DNA of 64,000 nucleotides from contig CABRZR010000004.1 of assembly GCA_902475535.1 (NCBI GenBank), positions 1-64,000 on the forward strand, given 5' to 3'. This DNA is from QAMH01 sp900556425. GTDB lineage: Bacteria > Actinomycetota > Coriobacteriia > Coriobacteriales > QAMH01. A model generated the notes under the pieces. The model had not been told where the DNA came from. It did no database searches and worked only from the letters and a program-made list of their open reading frames with translations. Shown in pieces: positions 41,679-50,195 of the stretch. The translations under genes were made by a program, and so were the position numbers. The stretch's first letter is position 1. Every line of letters begins with the position of its first letter.

Positions 41679-43244
41679 ATGCGTTGCGCCAAATGCGGCT
41701 TCAGCAATATTCACGGAGCAAAGTTCTGCTCGGAGTGCGGGTCACCGCTCCAGATGCCTGGTGCCGATAGACCCAATCGAAGCGCGAACCGCAAGGTCAT
41801 CAAGCTTCCATCCGACATGAGCAACGAGCCCACGACGCCCATCGAGCGCCCCTGGGAGGTCCGTGTGCCCAAGCGCGATGGCGCAACCCCCACAACTCCG
41901 GGCCCTGCAAGCGCACCAGGAGCAGCTGCAAGCTCCGATAAGACCCCCACGCCGCGTCGCAGAGCAAGCGCCGCAGCCACCACGGGCAAGATTCCCGTCA
42001 TCAAGCGTCCCGCAAGCGAATCCGGCAGGGTTTCAGACGAAGACCGCGCGGCCACTCGCACGGCCAGAACCACCGCCAGCACAGGAGCACGGTCGGCAGC
42101 AGGCACCACCACCCCGATTCTCATCGACGACTTCGCAGCAGAGCCAACACCCACGCGATCCACTGGCGCCACGGGCGATATTCCCGGCGCTCGGACACGC
42201 CGCAACGTGCGCCATGACACAACGCGCACGCCTCGCAACACGACGGGCGACGGAAAGAGGTTCATCGTCATTCTCATCGCGCTGCTCATCATCTGCTGCC
42301 TCGTGGCGTTTGGCGTCTTCCTCGCAAACTCTGGTAGCAAGAGCAAGACGGTGAGCTTCGATACCGACGGCGGCACCGTTATTGGCAACCAATACATCCT
42401 CGAAAACGGCAAGCTCGAGCGTCCGGCTAATCCCACGCGCCCCGGTTATACCTTTGATGGCTGGTACCTCGATGCCAACTACAATGAGGAAGCAAGCTTC
42501 CCGATCGACGTCACGCAAGATATGACGCTTTATGCCAAGTGGAAGCAAGAGAGCAGCTCCAGCGCACTTCCGGGCTCTATCTCAACGACTACGCCGGGCA
42601 CAACAACGCCTGGCTCCGACACCACCACATCCGGTGCCACGACCGGTAACTCGACGGGCTCCAGCTCGGGTTCGACCGGCTCGACATCAACGGGAGGCAA
42701 TTCCGGTAGTTCGGGAAGCAGCTCCGGCGCTGCCATTTCAGGCGGCTCGAGCGGCGCTAGCTCGGGCGGCAGCACCGGAGGCAGCACCGGTGGCTCGAGC
42801 GGCAGCACCTCGGGTGGCAGTGCCCCGAGTGGTGGCAACACCGGCGGCGATAATCTGAACGGCCCCGGCGTGAGCAATGGTGCCGTCAACATCGCCATGG
42901 TCGCCTCCAACGGCCGCACGCTCACGGGCACGGTAAACCTGCATGATGGTTACGTCATTCCCAACTCGAGCGAGAAGGCCTACAGCATCGACGAGCTTCG
43001 TGCACTCGGCCTCAACGATGCCGAGCTCTGCATCGCGCGCAACGAGCCGTACGCGCGTCAGGGTTACAGCTTCAGGAACCCCAACCTGCAGGCGTACTTC
43101 AACGCACGCAGCTGGTACCACAATACGGGCTGGCGCGGCCAGCTTCCCGCCGATAGCGCAGGCTACATCACTGCACATAACCTGCTTGCACTTGCCGAAC
43201 AGACACCGGGTGCCTCCCAGTGGCTGCACCTGCGTATGAGGTAA
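41679..43244 (+). CDS. membrane protein: zinc ribbon, InlB-type repeat and YARHG domain
   Basis: 521 residues. It opens with a zinc ribbon MRCAKCGF...KFCSECGSPL (4 Cys). A Pro/Ala/Thr-rich charged linker follows, then a membrane helix at about 197-217. After that come an InlB/Listeria-Bacteroides repeat (VSFDTDGGTVI ... GYTFDGWYLDANYN ... MTLYAKW, about 225-288), a low-complexity Ser/Gly/Thr stretch of about 110 residues, and a C-terminal YARHG domain with ARNEPYARQGYSFRNPNLQAYF. The zinc ribbon is probably cytosolic and the rest outside. The low-complexity DNA may vary in length between strains. Role unknown; envelope-associated by architecture. Confidence 0.8.
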   Translation: MRCAKCGFSNIHGAKFCSECGSPLQMPGADRPNRSANRKVIKLPSDMSNEPTTPIERPWEVRVPKRDGATPTTPGPASAPGAAASSDKTPTPRRRASAAATTGKIPVIKRPASESGRVSDEDRAATRTARTTASTGARSAAGTTTPILIDDFAAEPTPTRSTGATGDIPGARTRRNVRHDTTRTPRNTTGDGKRFIVILIALLIICCLVAFGVFLANSGSKSKTVSFDTDGGTVIGNQYILENGKLERPANPTRPGYTFDGWYLDANYNEEASFPIDVTQDMTLYAKWKQESSSSALPGSISTTTPGTTTPGSDTTTSGATTGNSTGSSSGSTGSTSTGGNSGSSGSSSGAAISGGSSGASSGGSTGGSTGGSSGSTSGGSAPSGGNTGGDNLNGPGVSNGAVNIAMVASNGRTLTGTVNLHDGYVIPNSSEKAYSIDELRALGLNDAELCIARNEPYARQGYSFRNPNLQAYFNARSWYHNTGWRGQLPADSAGYITAHNLLALAEQTPGASQWLHLRMR

Positions 43245-43254
43245 CCTGTACGCG

Positions 43255-43323
43255 AAGCGGAGGATGATGCACGCCGGAGCTCCGAAACCCAGTCGCTCCG
43301 GTCGCGCTCCATCCTCCGCTTCA
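43255..43323. terminator. nested hairpin between convergent genes
   Basis: GAAGCGGAGGATG (43255-43267) and CATCCTCCGCTTC (43311-43323) are perfect inverted arms. Inside, CCGGAGC (43275-43281) pairs with GCTCCGG (43296-43302). It lies between the stops of the YARHG gene and polA and may act as a two-way terminator, although no T run is obvious. It may also belong to a dispersed hairpin family. Confidence 0.55.
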
Positions 43324-43339
43324 AATAAGCGTGTGCGTA

Positions 43340-45973
43340 CTAATGCGCAATCGCCCAGTTGGGGCCCATCTGCACATCGGCAATAAGCGGAACCTTGAGC
43401 TCGACCACGTTATTCATGACTTCGGCGACGAGCGCAGCCATCGTATCTGCCTCTTCGTTCGGGCACTCGAAATCGAGTTCGTCGTGCACCTGGAGCACCA
43501 TACGCGCATGCAGACCTTCCTCGCGACGACGCTTGTTCACCTGAATCATCGCAAGCTTGATGATGTCTGCTGCCGTGCCCTGCATGGGATGGTTCATTGC
43601 CGTGCGCTCGCCGAAATGGCGCAGGTTCACATTCGTGCTGCGAAGCTCGGGGATGTGACGCTTGCGGCCAAACATGGTCGTTGCGTACCCGTCCTTATGC
43701 GCCTGAGCGACAACATCGTCGAGATAGGCACGGACCTTGGGATACGCATCGTAATAGCGGTCTATCATCTCCTGTGCTTCGGTCATGGGAATGTGCAGCG
43801 TCTGGCCGAGACCAAACGCCTGCTGCCCATAGACGATGCCGAAGTTGACCGCCTTGGCACGCGAGCGCATATCGGGCGTTACCTCGTCAACCGACACGCC
43901 AAAGACATCGGAAGCCGTATGGGCATGGAAGTCCTCGCCACTCAAGAATGCGTCGATGAGCCCCTCATCACCCGAAAGATGCGCGAGCAGCCTCAGCTCA
44001 ATCTGCGAGTAATCGGCCGACAGGAACACACCGTCAGGAGGCGCGACGAAGGCCTCGCGGATGCGGCGACCGAGCTCCGTGCGCACGGGAATGTTCTGCA
44101 GGTTGGGATCGGACGAGGAGAGCCTGCCCGTCGTCGTGACCGTCTGATTGAAGCTCGTGTGGATGCGTCCGTCGGCACGATCGACGAGCGTCGGCAGTGT
44201 ATCCAGATACGTCGAACGCAACTTGGTAAGCTCGCGATACTCAACGACCTTATCGGGCAGCGGGTGGTCATCACGCAGCTTTTCGAGCACGGTGGCGTTC
44301 GTTGACCAACCCGTACGATTCTTCTTTGACTTCTTCGTATCGAGCCCGAGCACCTCGAACAGGATATGCCCGAGCTGCTTGGGCGAGTCGATGTTGAAAT
44401 CCTCCCCGGCCAGTTCGATGATTTCAGCGCGCAGCTCTTCGATGTGTCCGGAAATCTCCGAGGAGATATCCTTGAGCACGTTCGTGTCGAGACCCGTACC
44501 GAAGCGTTCCATCGATAGCAGCACGGGCATGAGCTTGAGCTCGATATCGCAGTACAGATTCCAGGAATCGTCTTCTTTGAGCTTGGCGGTGAGCACATCC
44601 ACCAGGCTCTCGGCAACGGCAGCCTCAAACTGGCCGTCGCTCGGAGCGTTTTGGCCCGTTGGCTTGACCAGATCCAAGTATTTCTCGGCAAGCTCGCTCG
44701 TCAGGTAGCTTCCGTTCGAATCGAGCAGGTATGCCGCAAGGCTGCAGTCAAAAAGACTGGCCGAGAATATCGTGTCGAGTTCCCGGGCGGGATGGCCCGG
44801 CGCAAACACGCCCCGCAGCATGCGCTTGATGTCGATGCCCACAAGCGTGCCCTCGGCGAGGATATGCCCGATAAGAGGTGCGGCAAGCTCGATCGTCGTC
44901 TCGGCAAGCCCCGCGCCATCAGAGAAGACGACGGTGGGTTCCTGCGCAAAGAGCGACTGCTCGATGGGCTCGTCGAGCGCAACGGCAACTCGGCGCCCCG
45001 CCTTCACCGCCGCCTTGACGAAAGACTCGGCATTTTGGGATACGTGATAGCTAAGCTTGACCTTGGGCTGCGGCATGGCGGCAGCGGTCGATGCGTCATC
45101 ACCCAGCAAGGAAAGCACCACGCGCAGATGGCGATTGAAATGCAACGCCCCAAAGGCCTCGCTTACCTCCTGCGCGGAATAACTCGGAAAGTGAACATCG
45201 TCAAGTGAAAGCTCGACAGGCGCATCACGCCTGATCGTGGCAACGGCACGGCTAATGCGCGCGTCCTCGGCATGCTCGCGGATGCGCTCCCCCATCTTTC
45301 CCTTGATGTCATCGGCATGCTCAAGCACGTCATCGAGGGAACCCCATTGGACCAGCAGCTTGGCAGCGGTCTTTTCGCCCACGCCGGGCACACCGGGAAT
45401 GTTGTCACTCGAATCGCCCTTGAGGCCCAGGAAATCGGGAACGAGGCTCGGAGGGATACCGTAGCGCTCCACGACCTTTTCGGGCGTGTAGATAACGACA
45501 TCGGACATGCCCTTGCGAGTCGTCACGATGCTCGTGGTGTCACTCGCGAGCTGGTAGGCATCCTTATCACCCGTGATGAGAAAGACACGGTCGCCATTTG
45601 CCTCGCCGCGCGCGGCCATAGTGCCCAAGATGTCATCGCCCTCATACCCGTCCATCGAGATGCAGGGGATGTTCATCGCCTCGAGCAAGCCTTGAATCAT
45701 GGGGAACTGCACGGCGAGGCCCTCGTCCATGGGGGGACGCTGCGCCTTGTACCCCGCAAGCAGCTTCATACGCCAATCGGGACGATGCACATCCCAAGCG
45801 CAGATGATGGCGTCCGGATGGTAGTCCTCGATCATCTTCAGGAGCATCTGCATGAATCCGAAAACGGCATTGGTCGGTGCGCCATCGGGCGTGTTCATGG
45901 GAGTTTGCACGGCATGGAACGCGCGATGGAGCAGGGAGTTTCCGTCAATGACAGCAATGAGTCGTTGAGACAT
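43340..45973 (-). CDS. polA: DNA polymerase I
   Basis: Repair and Okazaki-fragment polymerase. 877 residues from ATG 45973, with AAAGG seven bases upstream; the frame stays open for another 210 codons but that part is not PolA-like. The 5'-nuclease domain covers about 1-300 (VIDGNSLLHRAFHA, DSSDNIPGVPGVGEKTA). The middle domain lacks the proofreading carboxylates (see finding). The polymerase domain has DPNLQNIPVRTELGRRIREAF, SADYSQIELR, and QVHDELDFE for motif C. The order polA-rpsA-coaE-uvrB matches other Actinomycetota. Confidence 0.96.
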   Translation of the reverse strand: MSQRLIAVIDGNSLLHRAFHAVQTPMNTPDGAPTNAVFGFMQMLLKMIEDYHPDAIICAWDVHRPDWRMKLLAGYKAQRPPMDEGLAVQFPMIQGLLEAMNIPCISMDGYEGDDILGTMAARGEANGDRVFLITGDKDAYQLASDTTSIVTTRKGMSDVVIYTPEKVVERYGIPPSLVPDFLGLKGDSSDNIPGVPGVGEKTAAKLLVQWGSLDDVLEHADDIKGKMGERIREHAEDARISRAVATIRRDAPVELSLDDVHFPSYSAQEVSEAFGALHFNRHLRVVLSLLGDDASTAAAMPQPKVKLSYHVSQNAESFVKAAVKAGRRVAVALDEPIEQSLFAQEPTVVFSDGAGLAETTIELAAPLIGHILAEGTLVGIDIKRMLRGVFAPGHPARELDTIFSASLFDCSLAAYLLDSNGSYLTSELAEKYLDLVKPTGQNAPSDGQFEAAVAESLVDVLTAKLKEDDSWNLYCDIELKLMPVLLSMERFGTGLDTNVLKDISSEISGHIEELRAEIIELAGEDFNIDSPKQLGHILFEVLGLDTKKSKKNRTGWSTNATVLEKLRDDHPLPDKVVEYRELTKLRSTYLDTLPTLVDRADGRIHTSFNQTVTTTGRLSSSDPNLQNIPVRTELGRRIREAFVAPPDGVFLSADYSQIELRLLAHLSGDEGLIDAFLSGEDFHAHTASDVFGVSVDEVTPDMRSRAKAVNFGIVYGQQAFGLGQTLHIPMTEAQEMIDRYYDAYPKVRAYLDDVVAQAHKDGYATTMFGRKRHIPELRSTNVNLRHFGERTAMNHPMQGTAADIIKLAMIQVNKRRREEGLHARMVLQVHDELDFECPNEEADTMAALVAEVMNNVVELKVPLIADVQMGPNWAIAH

Positions 45974-46033
45974 GGCCAGCCTTTCGGGCGGTATGGGCAA
46001 ATAGTGCTCCCATAGTACCGCGAACTCGGTGCG

Positions 46034-46492
46034 ATGCGGTCCAGTTTCATGCAGTATCATGAGATGGAAATGGTAAGCGAAGCCGTACATAACGTCATGG
46101 TCGCGAACAAGCGCGTCAACACCAAGCCGGAACTCGTCGTGCGCAAGATGCTGCGCGAGATGGGCTGGCCGGGGTACCGCTGTGACTGGAAGAAGTGCGC
46201 CGGACATCCCGACATCGCGTACCCAGGCAGGAAACTCGCTTTGTTCATTAATGGGTGTTTTTGGCACGCGCATGAGGGATGCAAGTACGCAAGCAAACCC
46301 AAGAGCAACGTGGAGTTCTGGGAGCAGAAGTTCGCGCGCAACAAGGCACGAGACAAGCGCGTCAAGGAACAGCTCGAAAGCGAAGGCTGGCATGTCATCG
46401 TCATCTGGGAATGCGAGCTCAAGAAGGACCGTATCGAAGAGACTCGTCAACGCCTGCACGACGAAATCGAATACGCCTTCGTAGACGTATAG
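46034..46492 (+). CDS. vsr: very short patch repair (Vsr) endonuclease
   Basis: Nicks 5' of T in T:G mismatches that arise from deamination of 5-methylcytosine. 152 residues with the Vsr hallmarks: NKRVNTKPELVVRKML (Glu33), GHPDIAYPGRKLALFINGCFWH (Asp60, His78), then HEGC with His80 as a further candidate. The ATG at 46034 lacks a ribosome site; methionines at codons 6 and 11 are possible starts. No cytosine methyltransferase is adjacent. It diverges from polA with 60 bases between. Confidence 0.9.
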   Translation: MRSSFMQYHEMEMVSEAVHNVMVANKRVNTKPELVVRKMLREMGWPGYRCDWKKCAGHPDIAYPGRKLALFINGCFWHAHEGCKYASKPKSNVEFWEQKFARNKARDKRVKEQLESEGWHVIVIWECELKKDRIEETRQRLHDEIEYAFVDV

Positions 46493-46506
46493 GGAGACGT
46501 ATAGGG
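46483..46506. repeat. 12-bp tandem duplication at the vsr stop
   Basis: AGACGTATAGGG occurs twice in a row (46483-46494, 46495-46506), and the first copy contains the vsr stop codon. A small replication-slip scar with no obvious function. Confidence 0.9.
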
Positions 46507-46527
46507 CAAAACCAGACAATAATCGCC

Positions 46528-46566
46528 GGGGCACTTTTGTCCTAAACAACCTCTTAGGGTGGCCCC
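46528..46566. terminator. terminator-like hairpin between vsr and the glnR-like gene
   Basis: GGGGCAC (46528-46534) pairs with GTGGCCCC (46559-46566), and inside CCTAA pairs with TTAGG. No T run on either strand, so termination is uncertain. The rest of the 228-base gap shows nothing recognisable. Confidence 0.35.
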
Positions 46567-46720
46567 ATGTGGTGGGCATCCTGAGCAGACTCGGCAGAAG
46601 CACGATGCGGGTTTAGCGAAAGATGTCTGAGCGCACGACCTGTGTGCGCGAGTTCTTTCGCGGCATTGTGCGGATGTCGAGTCGGGTGCGAAGGCAAGCC
46701 CGCCGTATGGGGGCACCCGC

Positions 46721-47383
46721 CTACTCCCACATGTAGCCGACGCCACGGACCGTGCGCAGATGCGCCGCAAGATCGTTGCCGAGCTTGGAGCGCACACGTC
46801 GCACATGCACGTCGACCGTACGCGAACCCCCGAAATAATCGAAGCCCCAGACACGCGAAAGCAATGCATCACGCGAATACACGTGTCCCGCATGCGTTAC
46901 CAAAAACGCAAGCAACGCGTACTCAAGATAGGTAAAGTCAACGGGATTGCCATCAACAAGAACCTGGTAGGTCGAGAGGTTGATGACCATCGAATCGATT
47001 GCGATGAAATCGGAATTGGCCGTCTCCTCCCCTGGCCACAGAAGATGTCGCATGCGAATGAGCAGCTCATCATCGGGAGCGTTCGAAAGGGCGAAATCGG
47101 CGCGAATATGCGCAGGCAGACGCAAAAGATTGAGTGCATCGGCTTCCACCATGAGAAGCAGCCCCACATTATCGGCAAGTCGCAACTTCTGCTCGAGCGT
47201 GGCAATGCCATCGGAGCGCATATCCGTGAGAGAGCACACGACGAGGTCGGTGGGCGGGAGCGAGGAGCTGGCGGTAGCAGCGGAACAAAGCTCAAAGTCG
47301 GCATCAAGCTCTGCCGTCAGACGCGCAATGCGTCCATACGTCTGCATGCCCTCCTGTATGTATAGCACGCGTTTACGATGCAT
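46721..47383 (-). CDS. GlnR-like orphan response regulator
   Basis: 220-residue OmpR/PhoB-class regulator. The C-terminal winged helix (about 125-220) ends with VWGFDYFGGSRTVDVHVRRVRSKLG and RTVRGVGYMW, very close in wording to actinobacterial GlnR, the activator and repressor of nitrogen genes. The N-terminal receiver is degenerate: the position of the phosphorylated Asp reads Ser51 (DLVVCSL). It probably does not receive phosphate from a kinase, and none is adjacent. It lies 21 bases downstream of glnA, in the same direction. That glnA is its target is inference from family and position. Confidence 0.82.
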   Translation of the reverse strand: MHRKRVLYIQEGMQTYGRIARLTAELDADFELCSAATASSSLPPTDLVVCSLTDMRSDGIATLEQKLRLADNVGLLLMVEADALNLLRLPAHIRADFALSNAPDDELLIRMRHLLWPGEETANSDFIAIDSMVINLSTYQVLVDGNPVDFTYLEYALLAFLVTHAGHVYSRDALLSRVWGFDYFGGSRTVDVHVRRVRSKLGNDLAAHLRTVRGVGYMWE

Positions 47384-47404
47384 GGCACAGCACCTAGTCG
47401 CTTT

Positions 47405-48784
47405 CTACAGAATCGGGAAGTACCGATCGAGTTCCCATTGCGTAACCTGGGAACGATACGAACGCCACTCTTCCTTCTTGTTCTCGACGATAAAGTGATG
47501 CATCTCATCGCCAAGAATCTCGCGCATCAGCTCGGAATGCTCAAAGAGCTCGATGGCCTCGTGCAAATCCCCGGGCAGCATGCGATAACCAGCGGCAAGC
47601 GCCTCTGCCTCGCTCATGGTTGAAAGATCGTCGGTGAGGGGCGACTCGAGTTCGAGCTCGTCTTCGATACCGCGCAAACCCGCGCCCAGGAGCACCGCGA
47701 ACACGAGATAGGGATTGCATGCCGGATCGGGGCTACGGTACTCGAAGCGAGCAGAATTAGCCTTGCCGGGCTTATAAAGCGGCACACGCACGAGCGCGTT
47801 ACGATTACGATTTGCCCAGGTCACGTAGAGAGGAGCCTCGAAACCGGGAATGAGACGCTTGTAGGAGTTCACGTATTGGTTGGTGATGAGCGTCATCTCG
47901 GGGGCATATTTGAGCAGGCCCGCGATGTAATGCTTGGCCGTCTGCGACAGGCCGAAGCCAAGCGGATCGTTCTCGTCGAAGAAAGCGTTCTCGTCATCAC
48001 GGAAAAGCGAGATGTGCACATGCATGCCGCTGCCATCGACATCGCGGATGGGCTTGGGCATGAAGCTCGCATGCACGCCATGCTTGAGGGCGACCTCCTT
48101 CACGACGAGACGATATGTCATGACCGCATCGGCCATGGAGAGCGCATCGCTATAGCGCAGGTCGATCTCCTGCTGCGAAGGCGCGGCCTCGTGGTGGGAG
48201 TATTCGACGGGAATGCCCATCTGCTCAAGCGTCAAAATCGTGTCGCGGCGCAAATCAGAAGCCGTGTCATCGGCGGTCAGGTCGAAAAAGCCCGCGTAAT
48301 CGATGGGGTCGGGCTCCGTGGAATTCTTGAAGTAGAAGTACTCGAGCTCGGGGCCAACGTTCATGGTGTAGCCCATGCGCGCGGCCTTGGTGAGCATGCA
48401 ACGCAACACGTAGCGCGGGTCGCCATCGAAGGGCTTGCGCTCGGGCGTGAGAATGTTGCAGAACATGCGTGCCACGCCATCGTCCTTGGGGCGCCAGGGC
48501 AGCACCTGGAACGTGCTCGCGTCGGGAAAGGCAATCATGTCGGACTCTGCGGCACGCGCGAAGCCCTCGATTGAACTGCCGTCAAAGCCCATGCCCTCGT
48601 CAAATGCGGTCTCGAGCTCGCTTGGCGTGATGGCAAAGGACTTCATCTGGCCCAGAACATCGGTAAACCACATGCGAATAAAGTGAATGTGCCGCTCTTG
48701 CACCGTTTTGAGAACATAGTCGCGATTTGCCTCAGCTGCGGCAGAACCAATCACGTCAAACTCGTCAGCACCTGTATCCGGCAT
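47405..48784 (-). CDS. glnA: type I glutamine synthetase
   Basis: Makes glutamine from glutamate, ammonia and ATP. 459 residues with GMGFDGSSIEGF near residue 65, NVGPELEYFYFK, HHEAAPSQQEID (ammonium/glutamate site), and NRNRNALVRVP. I see no Tyr in the adenylylation loop pattern NLYDLP, so it looks like the shorter alpha form that is controlled by feedback or transcription. It starts six bases after hisI, and a regulator gene follows. Confidence 0.96.
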   Translation of the reverse strand: MPDTGADEFDVIGSAAAEANRDYVLKTVQERHIHFIRMWFTDVLGQMKSFAITPSELETAFDEGMGFDGSSIEGFARAAESDMIAFPDASTFQVLPWRPKDDGVARMFCNILTPERKPFDGDPRYVLRCMLTKAARMGYTMNVGPELEYFYFKNSTEPDPIDYAGFFDLTADDTASDLRRDTILTLEQMGIPVEYSHHEAAPSQQEIDLRYSDALSMADAVMTYRLVVKEVALKHGVHASFMPKPIRDVDGSGMHVHISLFRDDENAFFDENDPLGFGLSQTAKHYIAGLLKYAPEMTLITNQYVNSYKRLIPGFEAPLYVTWANRNRNALVRVPLYKPGKANSARFEYRSPDPACNPYLVFAVLLGAGLRGIEDELELESPLTDDLSTMSEAEALAAGYRMLPGDLHEAIELFEHSELMREILGDEMHHFIVENKKEEWRSYRSQVTQWELDRYFPIL

Positions 48785-48790
48785 TACCGC

Positions 48791-49153
48791 CTACTCCTCT
48801 TCTGACTGATGATGAGCATCATCGTCTTTGCGTTTTACATCCAGCGTGCGAAAGAAGCAGCTCGTGGCGCCCGTGTGGCAGGCAGGACCTGCAGCATCGA
48901 CCTTCACGAGGAGCGTATCTCCGTCGCAGTCATAATACAGCTCCTTGACCACCTGAATGTTTCCGCTCGTTAAACCTTTGTTCCAGAGCTCCTGACGCGA
49001 GCGCGACCAAAACCAGGTGGTTCCCGTCTCTCGCGTGAGCTCGAGAGACTCGGCGTTCATCCAGGCAACCATGAGGACTTCGCCCGTATCGTGTTGCTGC
49101 ACGACGCACGGAATAAGGCCGTGTTCGTCAAACCGCAAGTCGTCGATGCCCAT
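48791..49153 (-). CDS. hisI: phosphoribosyl-AMP cyclohydrolase
   Basis: Third step of histidine synthesis. 120 residues from ATG 49153 (MGIDDLRFDEHG). Conserved VLMVAWMNAESLELT and WSRSRQELWNKG are followed by the zinc and magnesium ligands DCDGDTLLVKV and GPACHTGATSC. It is the stand-alone form without the HisE domain. Unusually, it sits between rfbB and glnA rather than in a his operon. Confidence 0.94.
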   Translation of the reverse strand: MGIDDLRFDEHGLIPCVVQQHDTGEVLMVAWMNAESLELTRETGTTWFWSRSRQELWNKGLTSGNIQVVKELYYDCDGDTLLVKVDAAGPACHTGATSCFFRTLDVKRKDDDAHHQSEEE

Positions 49154-49161
49154 GAGATACC

Positions 49162-50181
49162 CTATTGCCCTTGCTTCGCATACTTGGCCTCGGTCTCTTG
49201 CTTGGCACCCTCCCACCAGTCACGGTTATCTTCATACCAGGCTATGGTGTCACGCAAGCCCTCGTCGAAGTTCGTGTGCTTGGGCTGCCAGCCGAGTTCG
49301 CGGCGCAGCTTCGTGGAATCGATGGCATAGCGGCGATCATGACCGGGACGATCCTTGACCCAGTCGAAGTCGTCGGCATCCTTGCCCATCTCCGCGAGGA
49401 TGGCGCGCAGCACGTCAATGTTGTTCTTCTCGCCATCGGCACCGATGAGGTAGGTCTCGCCTATCTCGCCCTTGGTGAGGATGTCCCAAACCGCACTGGA
49501 ATGATCCTCGGTGTGAATCCAATCGCGGACGTTGAGACCGTCACCGTAGAGCTTGGGACGGATACCACAGAGGATGTTCGTGATCTGACGCGGAATGAAC
49601 TTCTCGATGTGCTGGCGCGGGCCGTAGTTGTTCGAGCAGTTGCTGATGGTCGCACGCACGCCATAGGTGCGCACCCAGGCGCGCACGAGCATGTCGCTCG
49701 ATGCCTTGGTCGAGCTATAGGGGCTGCTCGGATGATAGGGCGTCTCCTCGGTGAAGCGCGCGGGATCGTCGAGCGCGAGATCACCATACACCTCGTCGGT
49801 CGAGATGTGATGGAAGCGCAGATCATGCTTGCGCGCCGCTTGCAAGAGCGTGAACGTGCCCTCGACGTTCGTTCTCAGAAACGGCGTCGGGTCGAGGATG
49901 GAGTTGTCATTATGGCTCTCGGCGGCAAAGTGCACGATCGCATCGGCATCCGCAGCGAGCTTGTCGACGAGCTCGGCATCGCAGATATCGCCATGCACGA
50001 AGGTCATGCGGTCTTGCGGCAAACCCGCTATGTTGTCCGGGTTACCCGCATAGGTAAGCGCATCAAGCACCGTGACATGCACGCCAGGTTGGTTTTCGAT
50101 GACCCAATGCACGAAGTTGCTGCCGATAAAGCCGGCACCACCCGTGACGATGACATTCTTGGGGACAAACGTATCCGTCAT
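49162..50181 (-). CDS. rfbB: dTDP-glucose 4,6-dehydratase
   Basis: Second step of dTDP-L-rhamnose synthesis. 339 residues from ATG 50181 (MTDTFVPKNVI), with AAGGAG upstream. The NAD-binding motif is TGGAGFIGSNF near residue 13, and the active-site YSSTKASSD supplies the Tyr-x3-Lys pair; HISTDEVYGDL precedes it. Lies 14 bases behind rfbC. Confidence 0.96.
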   Translation of the reverse strand: MTDTFVPKNVIVTGGAGFIGSNFVHWVIENQPGVHVTVLDALTYAGNPDNIAGLPQDRMTFVHGDICDAELVDKLAADADAIVHFAAESHNDNSILDPTPFLRTNVEGTFTLLQAARKHDLRFHHISTDEVYGDLALDDPARFTEETPYHPSSPYSSTKASSDMLVRAWVRTYGVRATISNCSNNYGPRQHIEKFIPRQITNILCGIRPKLYGDGLNVRDWIHTEDHSSAVWDILTKGEIGETYLIGADGEKNNIDVLRAILAEMGKDADDFDWVKDRPGHDRRYAIDSTKLRRELGWQPKHTNFDEGLRDTIAWYEDNRDWWEGAKQETEAKYAKQGQ

Positions 50182-50195
50182 GCTCTTGCTCCTTG

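Noticed and set aside
42540..42870. Ser/Gly/Thr-rich stretch of the YARHG protein as a separate repeat element
   Set aside because: It is in-frame low-complexity coding DNA without a fixed unit, so it is described within the gene.
45974..46603. N-terminal extension of polA by 210 codons
   Set aside because: The PolA family starts at MSQRLIAVIDGN with a good ribosome site at 45973. The extension crosses vsr and is not PolA-like.
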